A model generated the notes under the pieces. The model saw nothing but the letters and a program-made list of their open reading frames with translations. It made no database searches and had not been told where the DNA came from. Shown one piece after another: positions 48,544-57,584 of a stretch of 64,000 nucleotides of DNA (its first letter is position 1; each line of letters opens with the position of its first letter). A program made the position numbers and the translations under genes. Source of the stretch: Ruminococcus sp. (GTDB taxonomy: Bacteria > Bacillota > Clostridia > Oscillospirales > Ruminococcaceae); contig NZ_JAHZAX010000004.1 of the NCBI RefSeq assembly GCF_019423705.1, positions 124,001 through 188,000 on the forward strand, in the 5' to 3' direction.

Positions 48544-50103
48544 ATGAGATCAGATATGATATGGACGCTGGTGGCATTCGCATTTTATCTTGCTGGAATG
48601 CTTCTTATAGGCGCTGCATATATGAAAAAGACAAAAAGCTCGGAGGACTTTTTCCTTGGCGGAAGAGGTCTTAACGGCTGGGTGGCGGCGCTTTCTGCGC
48701 AGGCTTCGGATATGTCGGGCTGGATGCTTATGGGTCTGCCGGGCACGGTTTACGCATACGGCACAGGTCAGATATGGATAGCTGTGGGACTTCTTATCGG
48801 AACTATCCTTAACTGGGCGATAGTTTCGGGAAGACTCAGAAGATACACTATCAGGGCGAACAATTCCCTTACGCTGCCGAAATATCTTGAAAACAGATTT
48901 GAGGACAAGCACAAGATCATGCTGCTGGTATCGTCTATCGCTATCGTGGTGTTCTTCCTTGTTTACACGGCTTCTGCGCTTTCAGCAGGCGGAAAGCTTT
49001 TCAACTCCATTTTCGGTATCGACTACAAGATATGTCTTACTATCGGCGCTGTGGTAATTCTCGGATACACATTTATGGGCGGATTTATGGCGGTTTGCGT
49101 GACTGACTTTGTTCAGGGGCTTCTTATGCTGGCAGGCGTTGTGACTATCCCTATCATCGCATTTTTCCTTGTTGGCGCAGGTAACGTTATGGACAACATC
49201 ACGGCAAGCGGCGTTGAAGCGCATCATTACCTCAACATTTTCAATGACGAAAAGGGTCAGACCCTTTCGGCAATCGACATAATCTCTCGGCTTGGCTGGG
49301 CGCTGGGCTATTTCGGAATGCCTCATATCCTTGTTAGATTTATGGCTATAAGCTCCGAAAAGGAAGTAAAGAAGTCAAGAGTTATCGGCTGCGTATGGTG
49401 TGCAATATCCCTTTGCTTCGCTTGCTTTATAGCTATCGTGGGCAGGGCTTATCTTGTACCTGTGCTTGAAAACAGCAAGTCGGAGAACGTTTTTATCGAG
49501 ATGATACAGAAAGTTTTCAATTCTGATATCGGTCTGCCATTCGTCGGCGGAATTTTCCTTTGCGGAATACTTGCTGCCATAATGTCAACGGCTGATTCTC
49601 AGCTTCTTGTAACGGCTTCATCGGTATCTGAGGATATTTACCATTCCTGCATCGCACCAAAGGCAGACAGCAAGAAAGTTCTGCTTGTCAGCCGTATCAC
49701 AGTACTTGTTGTTGCTGTTATCGCATACATAATCGCTCTTGACCCTAAGAGCAGCATAATGGGTCTTGTATCAAACGCTTGGGCGGGTCTTGGCGCTTCG
49801 TTTGGCCCTATCGTGCTTATGTCCCTTTACTGGAGAAGGACGAACCTTGCAGGTGCGGCAGCAGGCGTTGCTTCGGGTGCGCTTTCCGTTATCATATGGG
49901 ACTATATCCCACTTGCCGGCGGACAGACCCTTGCGGACAAGACTGGACTTTATTCGCTGGTAGTTGGCTTTGCGGTGAGCCTTGTGCTTATCGTTATCGT
50001 GAGCCTTTGCACAAAGGCGCCTTCTGAGGCAATGCTCAAGGCATTTGACGATGTCAAGAACGGCGTTGACTGCGGCTGCGATGATGTGGCGGAAAAGGCG
50101 TAA
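48544..50103 (+). CDS. putP: Sodium/proline symporter (SSS family)
   Basis: 519 residues with 13 expected membrane helices; takes up proline with Na+. Typical stretches: KSSEDFFLGGRGLNGWVAAL, SAQASDMSGWMLMGLPGTVY (helix 2 Na+/substrate region), and LGYFGMPHILVRFMAISSEK. ATG at 48544 is preferred over TTG at 48541, with AGAGG at the right distance. Stands alone with terminator behind. Substrate proline is inferred by family closeness; other SSS substrates are possible. Confidence 0.9.
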   Translation: MRSDMIWTLVAFAFYLAGMLLIGAAYMKKTKSSEDFFLGGRGLNGWVAALSAQASDMSGWMLMGLPGTVYAYGTGQIWIAVGLLIGTILNWAIVSGRLRRYTIRANNSLTLPKYLENRFEDKHKIMLLVSSIAIVVFFLVYTASALSAGGKLFNSIFGIDYKICLTIGAVVILGYTFMGGFMAVCVTDFVQGLLMLAGVVTIPIIAFFLVGAGNVMDNITASGVEAHHYLNIFNDEKGQTLSAIDIISRLGWALGYFGMPHILVRFMAISSEKEVKKSRVIGCVWCAISLCFACFIAIVGRAYLVPVLENSKSENVFIEMIQKVFNSDIGLPFVGGIFLCGILAAIMSTADSQLLVTASSVSEDIYHSCIAPKADSKKVLLVSRITVLVVAVIAYIIALDPKSSIMGLVSNAWAGLGASFGPIVLMSLYWRRTNLAGAAAGVASGALSVIIWDYIPLAGGQTLADKTGLYSLVVGFAVSLVLIVIVSLCTKAPSEAMLKAFDDVKNGVDCGCDDVAEKA

Positions 50104-50131
50104 AAGACGAAAAAACGATTTGATCGGATAT

Positions 50132-50164
50132 AAAAACGGGTGGACGATGTTCGCCCGTTTTTTT
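50132..50164 (+). terminator. Terminator of putP
   Basis: AAAACGGG and CCCGTTTT with flanking weaker pairs, then T7. Confidence 0.75.
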
Positions 50165-50209
50165 GCTTGGATTTTATGCCTTTTTACCGCAATTGTTCAC
50201 ACTAAAATG

Positions 50210-50238
50210 TTGAAATGTAAAGGGATATGTGTTATAAT
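50210..50238 (+). promoter_or_regulatory. Promoter of fhs
   Basis: TTGAAA (50210-50215), 17 nt, TATAAT (50233-50238). Confidence 0.8.
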
Positions 50239-50329
50239 ATATGGGCAAGACCATACAGGTATTGCCTTGGTATGATATTTTTGTGTTGGAAAACAAAAAC
50301 GAAAATAAATTTGAAAGGAAATGATCTTA

Positions 50330-52000
50330 ATGCTGTCAGATATCGAGATCGCAAAACAGGCAAAAATGCTGAAAATAGGAGAGGTGGCTGCAAAGCTTGG
50401 TATCTCCGAGGACGAATATGAGCCATACGGCCATTACAAGGCAAAGCTTTCGGAGGAGCTTTACGCAAAGACTAAGGACTATCCGGACGGAAAGCTTATT
50501 CTTGTCACCGCTATCAACCCTACACCGGCAGGCGAGGGCAAGACGACTATTTCAGTTGGCCTTGCTGAATCTATGAACAAGATCGGCAAGAAAACTATGC
50601 TTGCGCTGAGAGAACCTTCACTTGGCCCTGTATTCGGAATCAAGGGCGGTGCAGCAGGCGGCGGATATGCGCAGGTAGTGCCTATGGAGGACATCAATCT
50701 TCACTTCACGGGGGATATGCACGCTATCACGGCGGCGAATAATCTTCTTTGCGCTCTTATCGACAATCATATGCAGCAGGGAAATGATCTTCACATAGAT
50801 CAGAGGAGGATACTTTTCAAGCGTTGTATGGATATGAACGACAGATCGCTGAGAGATATTATCATCGGTCTTGGCTCAAAGGTGAACGGTATCCCTAGAG
50901 AGGATTCTTTCCAGATAACTGTTGCTTCTGAGATTATGGCTATTCTTTGTCTTGCTTCTGATCTTGCTGATCTCAAGGCAAGGATCGAGAGGATACTTGT
51001 TGCATACACCACAGATGGCAAGCCTGTTTATGCAAAGGACATCGGCGGCTGCGGCGCAATGACTGCGCTTCTCAAGGACGCATTGAAGCCTAATCTTGTG
51101 CAGACCCTTGAAAACAATCCTGCTCTTATCCACGGCGGCCCATTCGCAAACATCGCACACGGCTGCAACTCTGTAAGAGCAACAAAGCTTTCACTCAAGC
51201 TTGCTGATTACACTATCACAGAGGCAGGCTTCGGTTCTGATCTTGGCGCAGAGAAGTTCTTTGACATCAAGTGCAGATTTGCAGGCCTTAAGCCAAACTG
51301 CGTTGTTCTTGTTGCCACAGTAAGGGCGCTCAAGTATAATGGCGGCGTGCCGAAGACTGAACTGACGGCAGAGAACGTTGAGGCAGTTGAAAAGGGTATT
51401 GTGAACCTCAAGACGCACGTTGAGAATATGCACAAATTCGGCGTGCCTGTTGTTGTTGCTATCAACAGGTTCCACACAGATACAGAAGCTGAACTTGCAG
51501 TTATCGAGAGAGTTTGCGGCGAGCTTGGCGTTGAGTTCTCACTTGCTGAGATATTCGCAAAGGGTTCAGAGGGCGGTATCGACCTTGCAGAGAAGGTTTG
51601 CAAGACTATCGAGACAAAGCCTTCCAACTTCAAGCCGCTTTATGATGAAAAGCTGTCTATCAAGGAAAAGCTTGACATTCTTGCGAAGGAAATTTATCGT
51701 GCCGACGGCGTAATTTACACAAAGCAGGCTGAAAAGGCTTTGAAGGAGATAAACGATCTTGGTTTCGGCGACATTCCTGTTTGTGTTGCAAAGACGCAGT
51801 ATTCGCTTTCTGATGACGCAACAAAGCTTGGCAAGCCTGAGAACTTCAAGATCACAGTAAGAGATCTGAGGTTGTCTGCCGGTGCAGGATTTGTGGTAGT
51901 TTACACAGGCGACATTATGACAATGCCAGGTCTGCCAAAGAAGCCTGCGGCATACGGCATAGATTGTGATAATGAGGGCAATATATATGGACTTTTCTGA
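50330..52000 (+). CDS. fhs: Formate-tetrahydrofolate ligase
   Basis: 556 residues. Makes 10-formyl-THF from formate, THF and ATP in one-carbon metabolism. Phosphate-binding loop TPAGEGKTT, then LREPSLGPVFGIKGGAAGGG (family signature), and the C-terminal PGLPKKPAAYGID. ATG at 50330 is chosen, as AAAGGA is 9 nt before it; the ATG at 50321 lies only 2-3 nt from that site. The stop codon lies inside a perfect 13-bp hairpin (51990-52019). Followed at once by the DUF3810 gene. Confidence 0.97.
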   Translation: MLSDIEIAKQAKMLKIGEVAAKLGISEDEYEPYGHYKAKLSEELYAKTKDYPDGKLILVTAINPTPAGEGKTTISVGLAESMNKIGKKTMLALREPSLGPVFGIKGGAAGGGYAQVVPMEDINLHFTGDMHAITAANNLLCALIDNHMQQGNDLHIDQRRILFKRCMDMNDRSLRDIIIGLGSKVNGIPREDSFQITVASEIMAILCLASDLADLKARIERILVAYTTDGKPVYAKDIGGCGAMTALLKDALKPNLVQTLENNPALIHGGPFANIAHGCNSVRATKLSLKLADYTITEAGFGSDLGAEKFFDIKCRFAGLKPNCVVLVATVRALKYNGGVPKTELTAENVEAVEKGIVNLKTHVENMHKFGVPVVVAINRFHTDTEAELAVIERVCGELGVEFSLAEIFAKGSEGGIDLAEKVCKTIETKPSNFKPLYDEKLSIKEKLDILAKEIYRADGVIYTKQAEKALKEINDLGFGDIPVCVAKTQYSLSDDATKLGKPENFKITVRDLRLSAGAGFVVVYTGDIMTMPGLPKKPAAYGIDCDNEGNIYGLF

Positions 52001-52019
52001 TCTTTAGATCAGAAAAGTC
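51990..52019 (+). promoter_or_regulatory. Perfect hairpin over the fhs stop codon
   Basis: GACTTTTCTGATC-TTTA-GATCAGAAAAGTC: 13-bp perfect stem, 4-nt loop, no T-run. It lies just before the ribosome site of the next gene; it may stabilise the upstream mRNA 3' end or limit readthrough. Confidence 0.7.
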
Positions 52020-52040
52020 ACGGCAAATGAGGTGAACTAT

Positions 52041-53222
52041 ATGCAGACGGCTGTTGAGGTTGGGAAGAGTGAACAGGCTGAAAAGACTGATGAGCCAAAG
52101 CCGAAAAAGCGCTTTTCGAGGCAGGTAATTATTTGTCTTGGACTTATTCTTATCAGCGTTTTGCTCAACGTTATCGCTTGGAAAAGCACGGCTTTCTGCG
52201 ATTGGTACACCGCTAATGTGTTCCCCATATGGCAGAATACATACGGCAGGCTCACCTCCCTTTTGCCATTTTCATTCGGCGAGATACTTATTATGATAGC
52301 CGTTTTCGGCATACCGCTTTCGCTCTTGGCGATGATCGTTCTTGTTATTGTGAGAAAGGGCAGGCGGCGCAAAACGGCGAAAATATTCGGTTTTGTATAT
52401 CTTTGGATAGTCACTTTTGTGGTGACGGTGCAGACTTTCAACTGCTTTATACTTTACCATTGTTCAAGCTTTGCACAGCTCAATGATATCCCCACGGAAC
52501 AGCACACGAAGGCGGAGCTTGAAGCTCTTGGCGACAAGCTTGTGGCGGAGATAAACCAGCTAAGCCAAGAAGTTCAGCGTGATGATGAGGGCAAATTCGT
52601 TTTGACCGCTGATCTTGACAAGACTGCGCAGGTGGCAATGGGGAATTTAGGGGACGAGTTTGAAAATCTTGGCGGATATTACGTCAAGCCAAAGGGGATA
52701 ATGTGCTCGTTTTTTATGAGCCAGCTTGACCTTATGGGCATTTATTTCCCGTTTTCTGTGGAAGCAAATTACAATCGAGATATGTACAAGGCAAAGCTGC
52801 CCGATACGGTTTGTCACGAGCTTGCCCACACAAAGGGCTACATTCAAGAGGACGAGGCGAATTTTATCGCCTTTATGGCTTGCGACAGGAGCGACAATGT
52901 TGAGTATCGCTATTCGGGCTATCTTGCGGCGCTGACGGAGGTAAGAGGCAAGATATTTGATTACGCTTCAGATAACAAAAAGGTGGATTTTGATAATTCT
53001 ATCTGCGACGAGGTGTGGGCTGATATCGAGGCCAACTGGGATTACTGGCGCAGCGTTGACGAGGCGCAGGACACGGTTTTTGACAGCGAGGCTGTTGGCG
53101 AAATTTCCGACAAGGCAATGGAGAGTTCGCTGAAGCTCAACGGCGTTGAGGACGGCAAAAAGTCTTACGGCAGAATGGTCGATCTTATGCTCAACTACTT
53201 CAAGGACAAGGGTGAGCTTTGA
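52041..53222 (+). CDS. DUF3810 membrane protein, zinc metallopeptidase-like
   Basis: 393 residues. Three membrane helices in the first 145 residues (VIICLGLILISVLLNVIAW; SFGEILIMIAVFGIPLSLLA; LWIVTFVVTVQTFNCFIL) and then a soluble domain with CHELAHTKGYIQEDEANF: HELAH at 259-263 with a Glu at 272, the pattern of zincin peptidases. In the family its role is unknown. ATG at 52041 follows GAGGTGA; the stop overlaps the start of the next gene (TGATG). Probably made together with the C39-like lipoprotein. Confidence 0.82.
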   Translation: MQTAVEVGKSEQAEKTDEPKPKKRFSRQVIICLGLILISVLLNVIAWKSTAFCDWYTANVFPIWQNTYGRLTSLLPFSFGEILIMIAVFGIPLSLLAMIVLVIVRKGRRRKTAKIFGFVYLWIVTFVVTVQTFNCFILYHCSSFAQLNDIPTEQHTKAELEALGDKLVAEINQLSQEVQRDDEGKFVLTADLDKTAQVAMGNLGDEFENLGGYYVKPKGIMCSFFMSQLDLMGIYFPFSVEANYNRDMYKAKLPDTVCHELAHTKGYIQEDEANFIAFMACDRSDNVEYRYSGYLAALTEVRGKIFDYASDNKKVDFDNSICDEVWADIEANWDYWRSVDEAQDTVFDSEAVGEISDKAMESSLKLNGVEDGKKSYGRMVDLMLNYFKDKGEL

Positions 53223-54052
53223 TGAAAGGCTCGGGACTTCTGCTGTTGGCGACATTTGCAATAATGACGGCGGCTTTATTGGTGGGCTGCGGTCATAAAA
53301 ATGACGCTGATATGCAAAATACGGTGGCTTATACTGAAACTGATAGTGCGGTTTCATATGAAACTGAGTGTGAAACCAGCTCGGAATGTGAAACTGATTT
53401 CACATTTTCAAGTGGGGCGGACAGTTTGGACAGCTTGGACGATACGGAAAGTTCGGGCGATGATACAGACAGCTCGGCGGAGGACGATATGCGCTGGAAG
53501 CTTTTTGATGAGAAAGACGCTGAAAGTGCCAATTATCGGCACAACAGCGAGATAAAAATAGACGGCTTTGTAAAATACGGGCAGGAAAATTCTCCTGTGT
53601 GCGATATGGTGCTTGGCAAGACGAGGTTTGCCAGTGTTGGCTGCGAGGTCATTGCGGCTTATAATTATCTGCTTTACATCGGCGAAAAGCCCGATATTGC
53701 GCAGCTTGCGGCGGATTTTGAGAAAAATGCGCTTATTGCCGCAGACGGTTCGCTGGGTTCAAACCCACGGCGGATAAGCGGTCTTTTCAAGGCGCTGGAT
53801 ATCCCGTATCAAAAGCTTTGCAAGGCGGAAGAGGCGCAGGCGGCGCTTGACGAGGGGAGGCCTGTGATAATAGCGTTCCATATTGGGGACAATGTTTTCA
53901 GCGGCATACACACGGTCTTTGCGGTGAAAGAGGACGGGAAAATATACGTTTACAATCTTTACAACACCGTGAAAGATCAGACTGAGATAGGCGCAATTGA
54001 CGAGCTTATGAAGAAAAACAGCCTTTTTATCGTGGGCTACACAAGTTTATAA
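53222..54052 (+). CDS. Lipoprotein with C39-like peptidase domain
   Basis: 276 residues. Lipoprotein signal with lipobox LLVGC (residue about 22), a long Ser/Glu/Asp/Thr-rich spacer (about 28-85), then a C39-like fold: SPVCDMVLGKTRFASVGCEV with the candidate catalytic Cys in GCEV, SNPRRISGLFKAL, and GIHTVFAVKEDGK with the candidate His, followed by YVYNLYN. Such proteins act outside on peptides or the cell wall; activity not shown. Its ATG overlaps the stop of the DUF3810 gene. Confidence 0.75.
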   Translation: MKGSGLLLLATFAIMTAALLVGCGHKNDADMQNTVAYTETDSAVSYETECETSSECETDFTFSSGADSLDSLDDTESSGDDTDSSAEDDMRWKLFDEKDAESANYRHNSEIKIDGFVKYGQENSPVCDMVLGKTRFASVGCEVIAAYNYLLYIGEKPDIAQLAADFEKNALIAADGSLGSNPRRISGLFKALDIPYQKLCKAEEAQAALDEGRPVIIAFHIGDNVFSGIHTVFAVKEDGKIYVYNLYNTVKDQTEIGAIDELMKKNSLFIVGYTSL

Positions 54053-54075
54053 ATATAGGGTAATGAGGTGATGAT

Positions 54076-54540
54076 TTGATCGGAAAAACTTTCAGATATA
54101 AGACCGATTCGGCGGCGGAGACCATCGCTCTTGGCGAGGAGATAGGCAAGCGGCTGAAAGGCGGCGATCTTATCGCATACAGCGGCGGTCTTGGTGCAGG
54201 AAAGACCACTATCACAAGGGGTATCTCCGTTGGAATGGGTCTTGGCGACGAGGTGACTTCGCCCACATTTGCCCTTGTGAACGAGTACAGGGGGGATAAG
54301 CTGAGCCTTATCCACTTTGATATGTACAGGATAAATTCGGCGGACGATCTTGAGACAACGGGCTTTTTCGATTATATGGACGATGACACGGTGCTTGCGG
54401 TGGAATGGTCGGAAAATATCGAGGAGGAGCTTCCCGGGGACGCCATTAGGATAGATATTCAGCGGATAGACGAGGACAGGCGTGAGATCGCAATTACAGC
54501 CGCTGAGGGAGATGACAGATTTGAAAATATTAGCTATTGA
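54076..54540 (+). CDS. tsaE: tRNA t6A biosynthesis ATPase TsaE
   Basis: 154 residues. P-loop GGLGAGKTT (38-46 approx.), TSPTFALVNEY and HFDMYRI segments are the family hallmarks. Works with TsaB and TsaD to make threonylcarbamoyl-adenosine 37 of ANN-reading tRNAs. TTG start, as GAGGTGATGA lies upstream and there is no ATG nearby. tsaB follows with overlap. Confidence 0.95.
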   Translation: MIGKTFRYKTDSAAETIALGEEIGKRLKGGDLIAYSGGLGAGKTTITRGISVGMGLGDEVTSPTFALVNEYRGDKLSLIHFDMYRINSADDLETTGFFDYMDDDTVLAVEWSENIEEELPGDAIRIDIQRIDEDRREIAITAAEGDDRFENISY

Positions 54541-55210
54541 TACCAGCGGAAAGGTGGCTTCCGTTGCGCTGACGGACGGAGAGAAGCTTTTGTGGGAAAA
54601 GTCGGTATACACGAAGCTGACCCATTCGCAGGTGATACTTCCGATGGTGAGCAAGGCGCTTGAAGAGACGGGGCTTTGCTACGGTGATCTTGATTGTGCG
54701 GCGGTGGCGAACGGCCCTGGGTCTTACACGGGGCTTAGGATAGGCGTTGCGGCGGTGAAGGGAATGTGCTTCGGCTGTGAGAGCCTTAAAAGCGCCGGGG
54801 TATCCACTCTGCTTGCCCTTGCTTACAACTGCATTGCATTTGAGGGCAGGATAATTTCGGTTATGAGAGCACGTCCGAAGATCGTTTATGCGGCGGAATT
54901 TGAATGCAAAGGCGGAAAGATCGGGCGCATTTCTGCGGACAGGGTATGCTCTGAGGAGGATATTTTTGCCGCAGAGATAACGGAGAAAGCAATGCTTGTG
55001 GGCGATTATGCGCAGGATATCAAGGACAGATATTTTGCGGAGAACGACGGCGTTGTGGTTGCGGCTTATCCTAACAGGCTGCAAAGGGCTTCGTCAATAT
55101 GTCTTGCGGTGGAGGCTGAGCCAGAGCTTATGATATCGGCGGACAGGCTGGAGGTTTCCTACTTGCAGGCCACAAAGGCTGAAAAAGACAAGGCTCATAG
55201 GGATAAATGA
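54521..55210 (+). CDS. tsaB: tRNA t6A biosynthesis protein TsaB
   Basis: 229 residues. ASKHA fold start KILAIDTSGKVASVAL and the GPGSYTGLRIGVAAVKGMCF segment are diagnostic. Scaffold that binds TsaD and TsaE. TTG at 54521 gives the family's usual MKILAID start with GAGGGAG 8 nt upstream; ATG at 54512 lies next to that site. It overlaps tsaE by 20 nt. tsaD is not in the window. Confidence 0.93.
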   Translation: MKILAIDTSGKVASVALTDGEKLLWEKSVYTKLTHSQVILPMVSKALEETGLCYGDLDCAAVANGPGSYTGLRIGVAAVKGMCFGCESLKSAGVSTLLALAYNCIAFEGRIISVMRARPKIVYAAEFECKGGKIGRISADRVCSEEDIFAAEITEKAMLVGDYAQDIKDRYFAENDGVVVAAYPNRLQRASSICLAVEAEPELMISADRLEVSYLQATKAEKDKAHRDK

Positions 55211-55253
55211 CGGACGTAGAGAAGAATAAGTCTATCAAAAAAACAAAGAGAAA

Positions 55254-55335
55254 GTGGGACGTCGTATTTCTGCAAAGCAGAAATTTCGCCGCTCCCCTAC
55301 AAAAAATAGTAGGGGCGAACATTGTTCGCCCGTTG
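55254..55335. repeat. Composite hairpin repeat between tsaB and rpiB
   Basis: GTGGGACGTCG...CGCCGCTCCCCTAC, enclosing TTTCTGCAAAGCAGAAA, then TAGGGGCGAACATTGTTCGC. It is built of the same modules as the 130-bp element, but lacks its TGTTGAAAAA ends. Confidence 0.65.
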
Positions 55336-55382
55336 GTTACCGATTTTTTATAAGATCAATAATTTTGCAGGAGGAAAAGAAA

Positions 55383-55820
55383 ATGAAGATTGCTATTGGC
55401 TGCGATCACGCAGGTCCGGAACTCAAGGCGGAGATACTTGCACATCTTGACGAGAAGGGCGTTGAATACACGGATTTCGGCATACAGGCAGGGGAAAAGG
55501 TCGATTACCCTGACAAGGCGAAGGAAGTTTGCGAGAAGGTGGCTTCGGGCGAATATGACAGAGGAATACTCATTTGCGGCACGGGCATTGGAATGTCGAT
55601 GAGCGCAAACAAGATCAAGGGCATAAGGGCGGCTTGCTGCTCGGATTATTTCTCTGCGAAGTACACAAGGGCGCACAATGACGCAAACGTGCTTTGCATC
55701 GGTGCGAGGGTGCTTGGCGCCGGATTGGCTATCGAGCTGGTCGATGTTTTCCTTGAGACTGAGTTCGAGGGCGGAAGGCATCAGAGACGTATTGATAAGA
55801 TATCTGAGCTGGAAAAGTAG
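55383..55820 (+). CDS. rpiB: Ribose 5-phosphate isomerase B
   Basis: 145 residues. Interconverts ribulose and ribose 5-phosphate. Start IAIGCDHAGPELK with the conserved Asp-His, the catalytic Cys in ICGTGIGMSMSANK (anion-hole GTGIGMS), and HNDANVLCIGARVLG. ATG at 55383 follows AGGAGGAAA. The stop TAG touches a GAGGAAT repeat. Confidence 0.96.
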   Translation: MKIAIGCDHAGPELKAEILAHLDEKGVEYTDFGIQAGEKVDYPDKAKEVCEKVASGEYDRGILICGTGIGMSMSANKIKGIRAACCSDYFSAKYTRAHNDANVLCIGARVLGAGLAIELVDVFLETEFEGGRHQRRIDKISELEK

Positions 55821-55852
55821 TGAGGAATTATGGTATCGCCTGCGGCGATTGA
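55819..55852 (+). repeat. GAGGAAT/ATCGCC hairpin repeat, copy 6
   Basis: AGTGAGGAATTATGGTATCG followed by CC-TGC-GGCGATT; begins within the stop codon of rpiB. Confidence 0.75.
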
Positions 55853-55878
55853 CTTTTCTCTTTTCTTTACGTTAGAAG

Positions 55879-55907
55879 GGCAGGGCGACTGGGGCGCTCT
55901 GCTTTTT
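55879..55907 (+). terminator. Terminator of rpiB
   Basis: GCAGGGCG and CGCTCTGC (with a G-T pair) around ACTGGGG, then T6. Confidence 0.7.
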
Positions 55908-55916
55908 TATGGGCAC

Positions 55917-55954
55917 AAAAAAACAGCTGACAAGCTATTTGTCTGTCAGCTGTT
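55917..55954 (-). terminator. Terminator of metY
   Basis: AACAGCTGACA and TGTCAGCTGTT, 11-bp perfect stem, followed on the minus strand by T7. Confidence 0.85.
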
Positions 55955-56002
55955 GATATTAGAGGTTTGTATTTAAGGTAAAAACCGTAATGGCAAGTTT
56001 TT

Positions 56003-57301
56003 TTAGATAGCGTCAAATGCTTCGCTCAGATCGTAGATGATATCGTCGATATGCTCAGTACCGATAGAAAGTCTGATAGTGTTTGGCTTGATGCCCTGAT
56101 CTGCAAGCTCTGCTTCGTTGAGCTCTGCGTGAGTTGTGGAAGCCGGGTGGATAACGAGAGACTTAACGTCTGCTACGTTTGCAAGGAGTGAGAAGAGCTT
56201 CAGATGATCGATGAAGTCTTGTGCTGTCTTTGCGTCGCCCTTGATCTCGAATGTGAAGATAGAACCGCCGCCGTTAGGGAAATACTTCTTGTAAAGTGCC
56301 TGCTGGCTTGGATCGTCGGATACTGATGGATGATGAACCTTTTCTACCTTTGGGTGCTTGTTAAGGAAGTCAACTACCTTGAGTGCGTTCTCAACGTGAC
56401 GCTCAACTCTCAGAGAAAGTGTTTCAAGTCCCTGAAGGAAGATGAATGCGTGGATAGGTGAAAGTGTGGCACCTGTATCACGGAGAAGGATAGCACGGAT
56501 TCTTGTTACGAATGCTGCGCTCGGTGCTGCGTCTGCAAAGCTTACGCCGTGGTAGCTTGGGTTTGGCTCTGTGAGCTGTGGGAACTTGCCCGACTTCTTC
56601 CAATCGAACTTGCCGCTCTCAACGATAACGCCGCCGATAGTTGTGCCGTGGCCGCCGATGAACTTTGTTGCAGAGTGGATAACGATGTCAGCGCCGTACT
56701 CGATAGGCCTTACGAGGTATGGAGTAGCGAATGTGCTGTCAACGAGAAGTGGAATATTGTGTGCGTGTGCGATATTTGCGATAGCTTCGATATCAACAAC
56801 GTCAGAGTTTGGATTGCCCAAAGTTTCGATATAAAGAGCCTTTGTGTTGTCCTGAATAGCCTTTTCAAAGTTTGAAGGATCGAGAGGATCAACGAATGTT
56901 GTTGTAATGCCGTAATCAACAAGTGTGTGTGCAAGCAGGTTATATGTGCCGCCGTAGATGTTCTTTGCTGCAACAATATGATCGCCTGCAAGTGCAACGT
57001 TCTCGATAGCGTATGTTACTGCTGCTGCGCCGGAAGCGACTGCCAGAGCTGCTGTACCGCCCTCAAGAGCTGCAATACGTCTTTCAAAAACGTCCTCAGT
57101 TGGGTTTGTAAGTCTGCCATAGATGTTACCAGCGTCCTTAAGAGCAAATCTGTCGGCAGCGTGCTGAGAGTTGTGGAAAACGTATGATGATGTCTGATAG
57201 ATCGGAACAGCTCTTGCGTCTGTAACTGCGTCTGCTGTTTCCTGACCAACGTGAAGCTGAAGTGTTTCAAATTTAAGTTTTCTTTCGTTTATTGCGCTCA
57301 T
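56003..57301 (-). CDS. metY: O-acetylhomoserine sulfhydrylase
   Basis: 432 residues, the usual length. PLP enzyme that makes homocysteine (or methionine) from O-acetylhomoserine and sulfide (or methanethiol). YGRLTNPTEDVFERRIAALE, LVDSTFATPYL and the PLP lysine K213 in SATKFIGGHGT are plain; the long form with the GVSFADAAPSAAF insert is typical of OAH sulfhydrylases rather than cystathionine lyases. AAGAGGT lies before the ATG. Expression very probably depends on the leader with the Cys-rich peptide (57450-57521). Confidence 0.93.
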   Translation of the reverse strand: MSAINERKLKFETLQLHVGQETADAVTDARAVPIYQTSSYVFHNSQHAADRFALKDAGNIYGRLTNPTEDVFERRIAALEGGTAALAVASGAAAVTYAIENVALAGDHIVAAKNIYGGTYNLLAHTLVDYGITTTFVDPLDPSNFEKAIQDNTKALYIETLGNPNSDVVDIEAIANIAHAHNIPLLVDSTFATPYLVRPIEYGADIVIHSATKFIGGHGTTIGGVIVESGKFDWKKSGKFPQLTEPNPSYHGVSFADAAPSAAFVTRIRAILLRDTGATLSPIHAFIFLQGLETLSLRVERHVENALKVVDFLNKHPKVEKVHHPSVSDDPSQQALYKKYFPNGGGSIFTFEIKGDAKTAQDFIDHLKLFSLLANVADVKSLVIHPASTTHAELNEAELADQGIKPNTIRLSIGTEHIDDIIYDLSEAFDAI

Positions 57302-57356
57302 TTTAAATTACCTCTTTCACTTTTTCATTTTCATTAATTTTGTTAAGATCAAATCC

Positions 57357-57376
57357 TTGTGACCAATTGTGACCAA
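57357..57376 (-). repeat. Tandem 10-bp repeat in the metY leader
   Basis: TTGTGACCAA twice in a row (plus-strand reading), about 55 nt before the metY start. Possible protein or RNA-fold site. Confidence 0.6.
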
Positions 57377-57449
57377 ATCCGATTTATTCAGTCAATTTAA
57401 AAATTAAACATCGTATAACTAAAAACTATGATACCCGTTGCCCTAACTT

Positions 57450-57521
57450 TTAACAGCAACACATTGCAGGACACATTCGTGAATCATACGTTGTTTTCAG
57501 TTTCAGGTATTCGATTTTCAT
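57450..57521 (-). CDS. Cysteine-rich leader peptide of metY (23 aa)
   Basis: A 23-residue ORF in the metY leader: MKIEYLKLKTTYDSR, then Met-Cys-Pro-Ala-Met-Cys-Cys-Cys and stop. Four Cys and two Met codons in the last eight codons, in front of a sulfur-amino-acid gene, are what a translation-attenuation leader needs. GAGGG lies 8 nt before the ATG, the promoter at 57585 places the TSS about 57 nt upstream, and metY follows 148 nt after the stop. A GTTGCT/GGGCAAC hairpin (57439-57462) overlaps the Cys codons. Similar poly-Cys leader peptides are known from mycobacteria. No strong terminator is seen, so the mechanism is open. Confidence 0.65.
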   Translation of the reverse strand: MKIEYLKLKTTYDSRMCPAMCCC

Positions 57522-57584
57522 TTCAACGTCCCTCATTTCAATTCATATTATTCCTAGTCGTTTAGTATGTTTTAGCGTATCTAT

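Noticed and set aside
57302..57584. S-box (SAM riboswitch) or T-box in the metY leader
   Set aside because: No SAM-I core, no T-box bulge (GGTGG...) and no strong terminator were found; only the Cys-rich ORF stands out.
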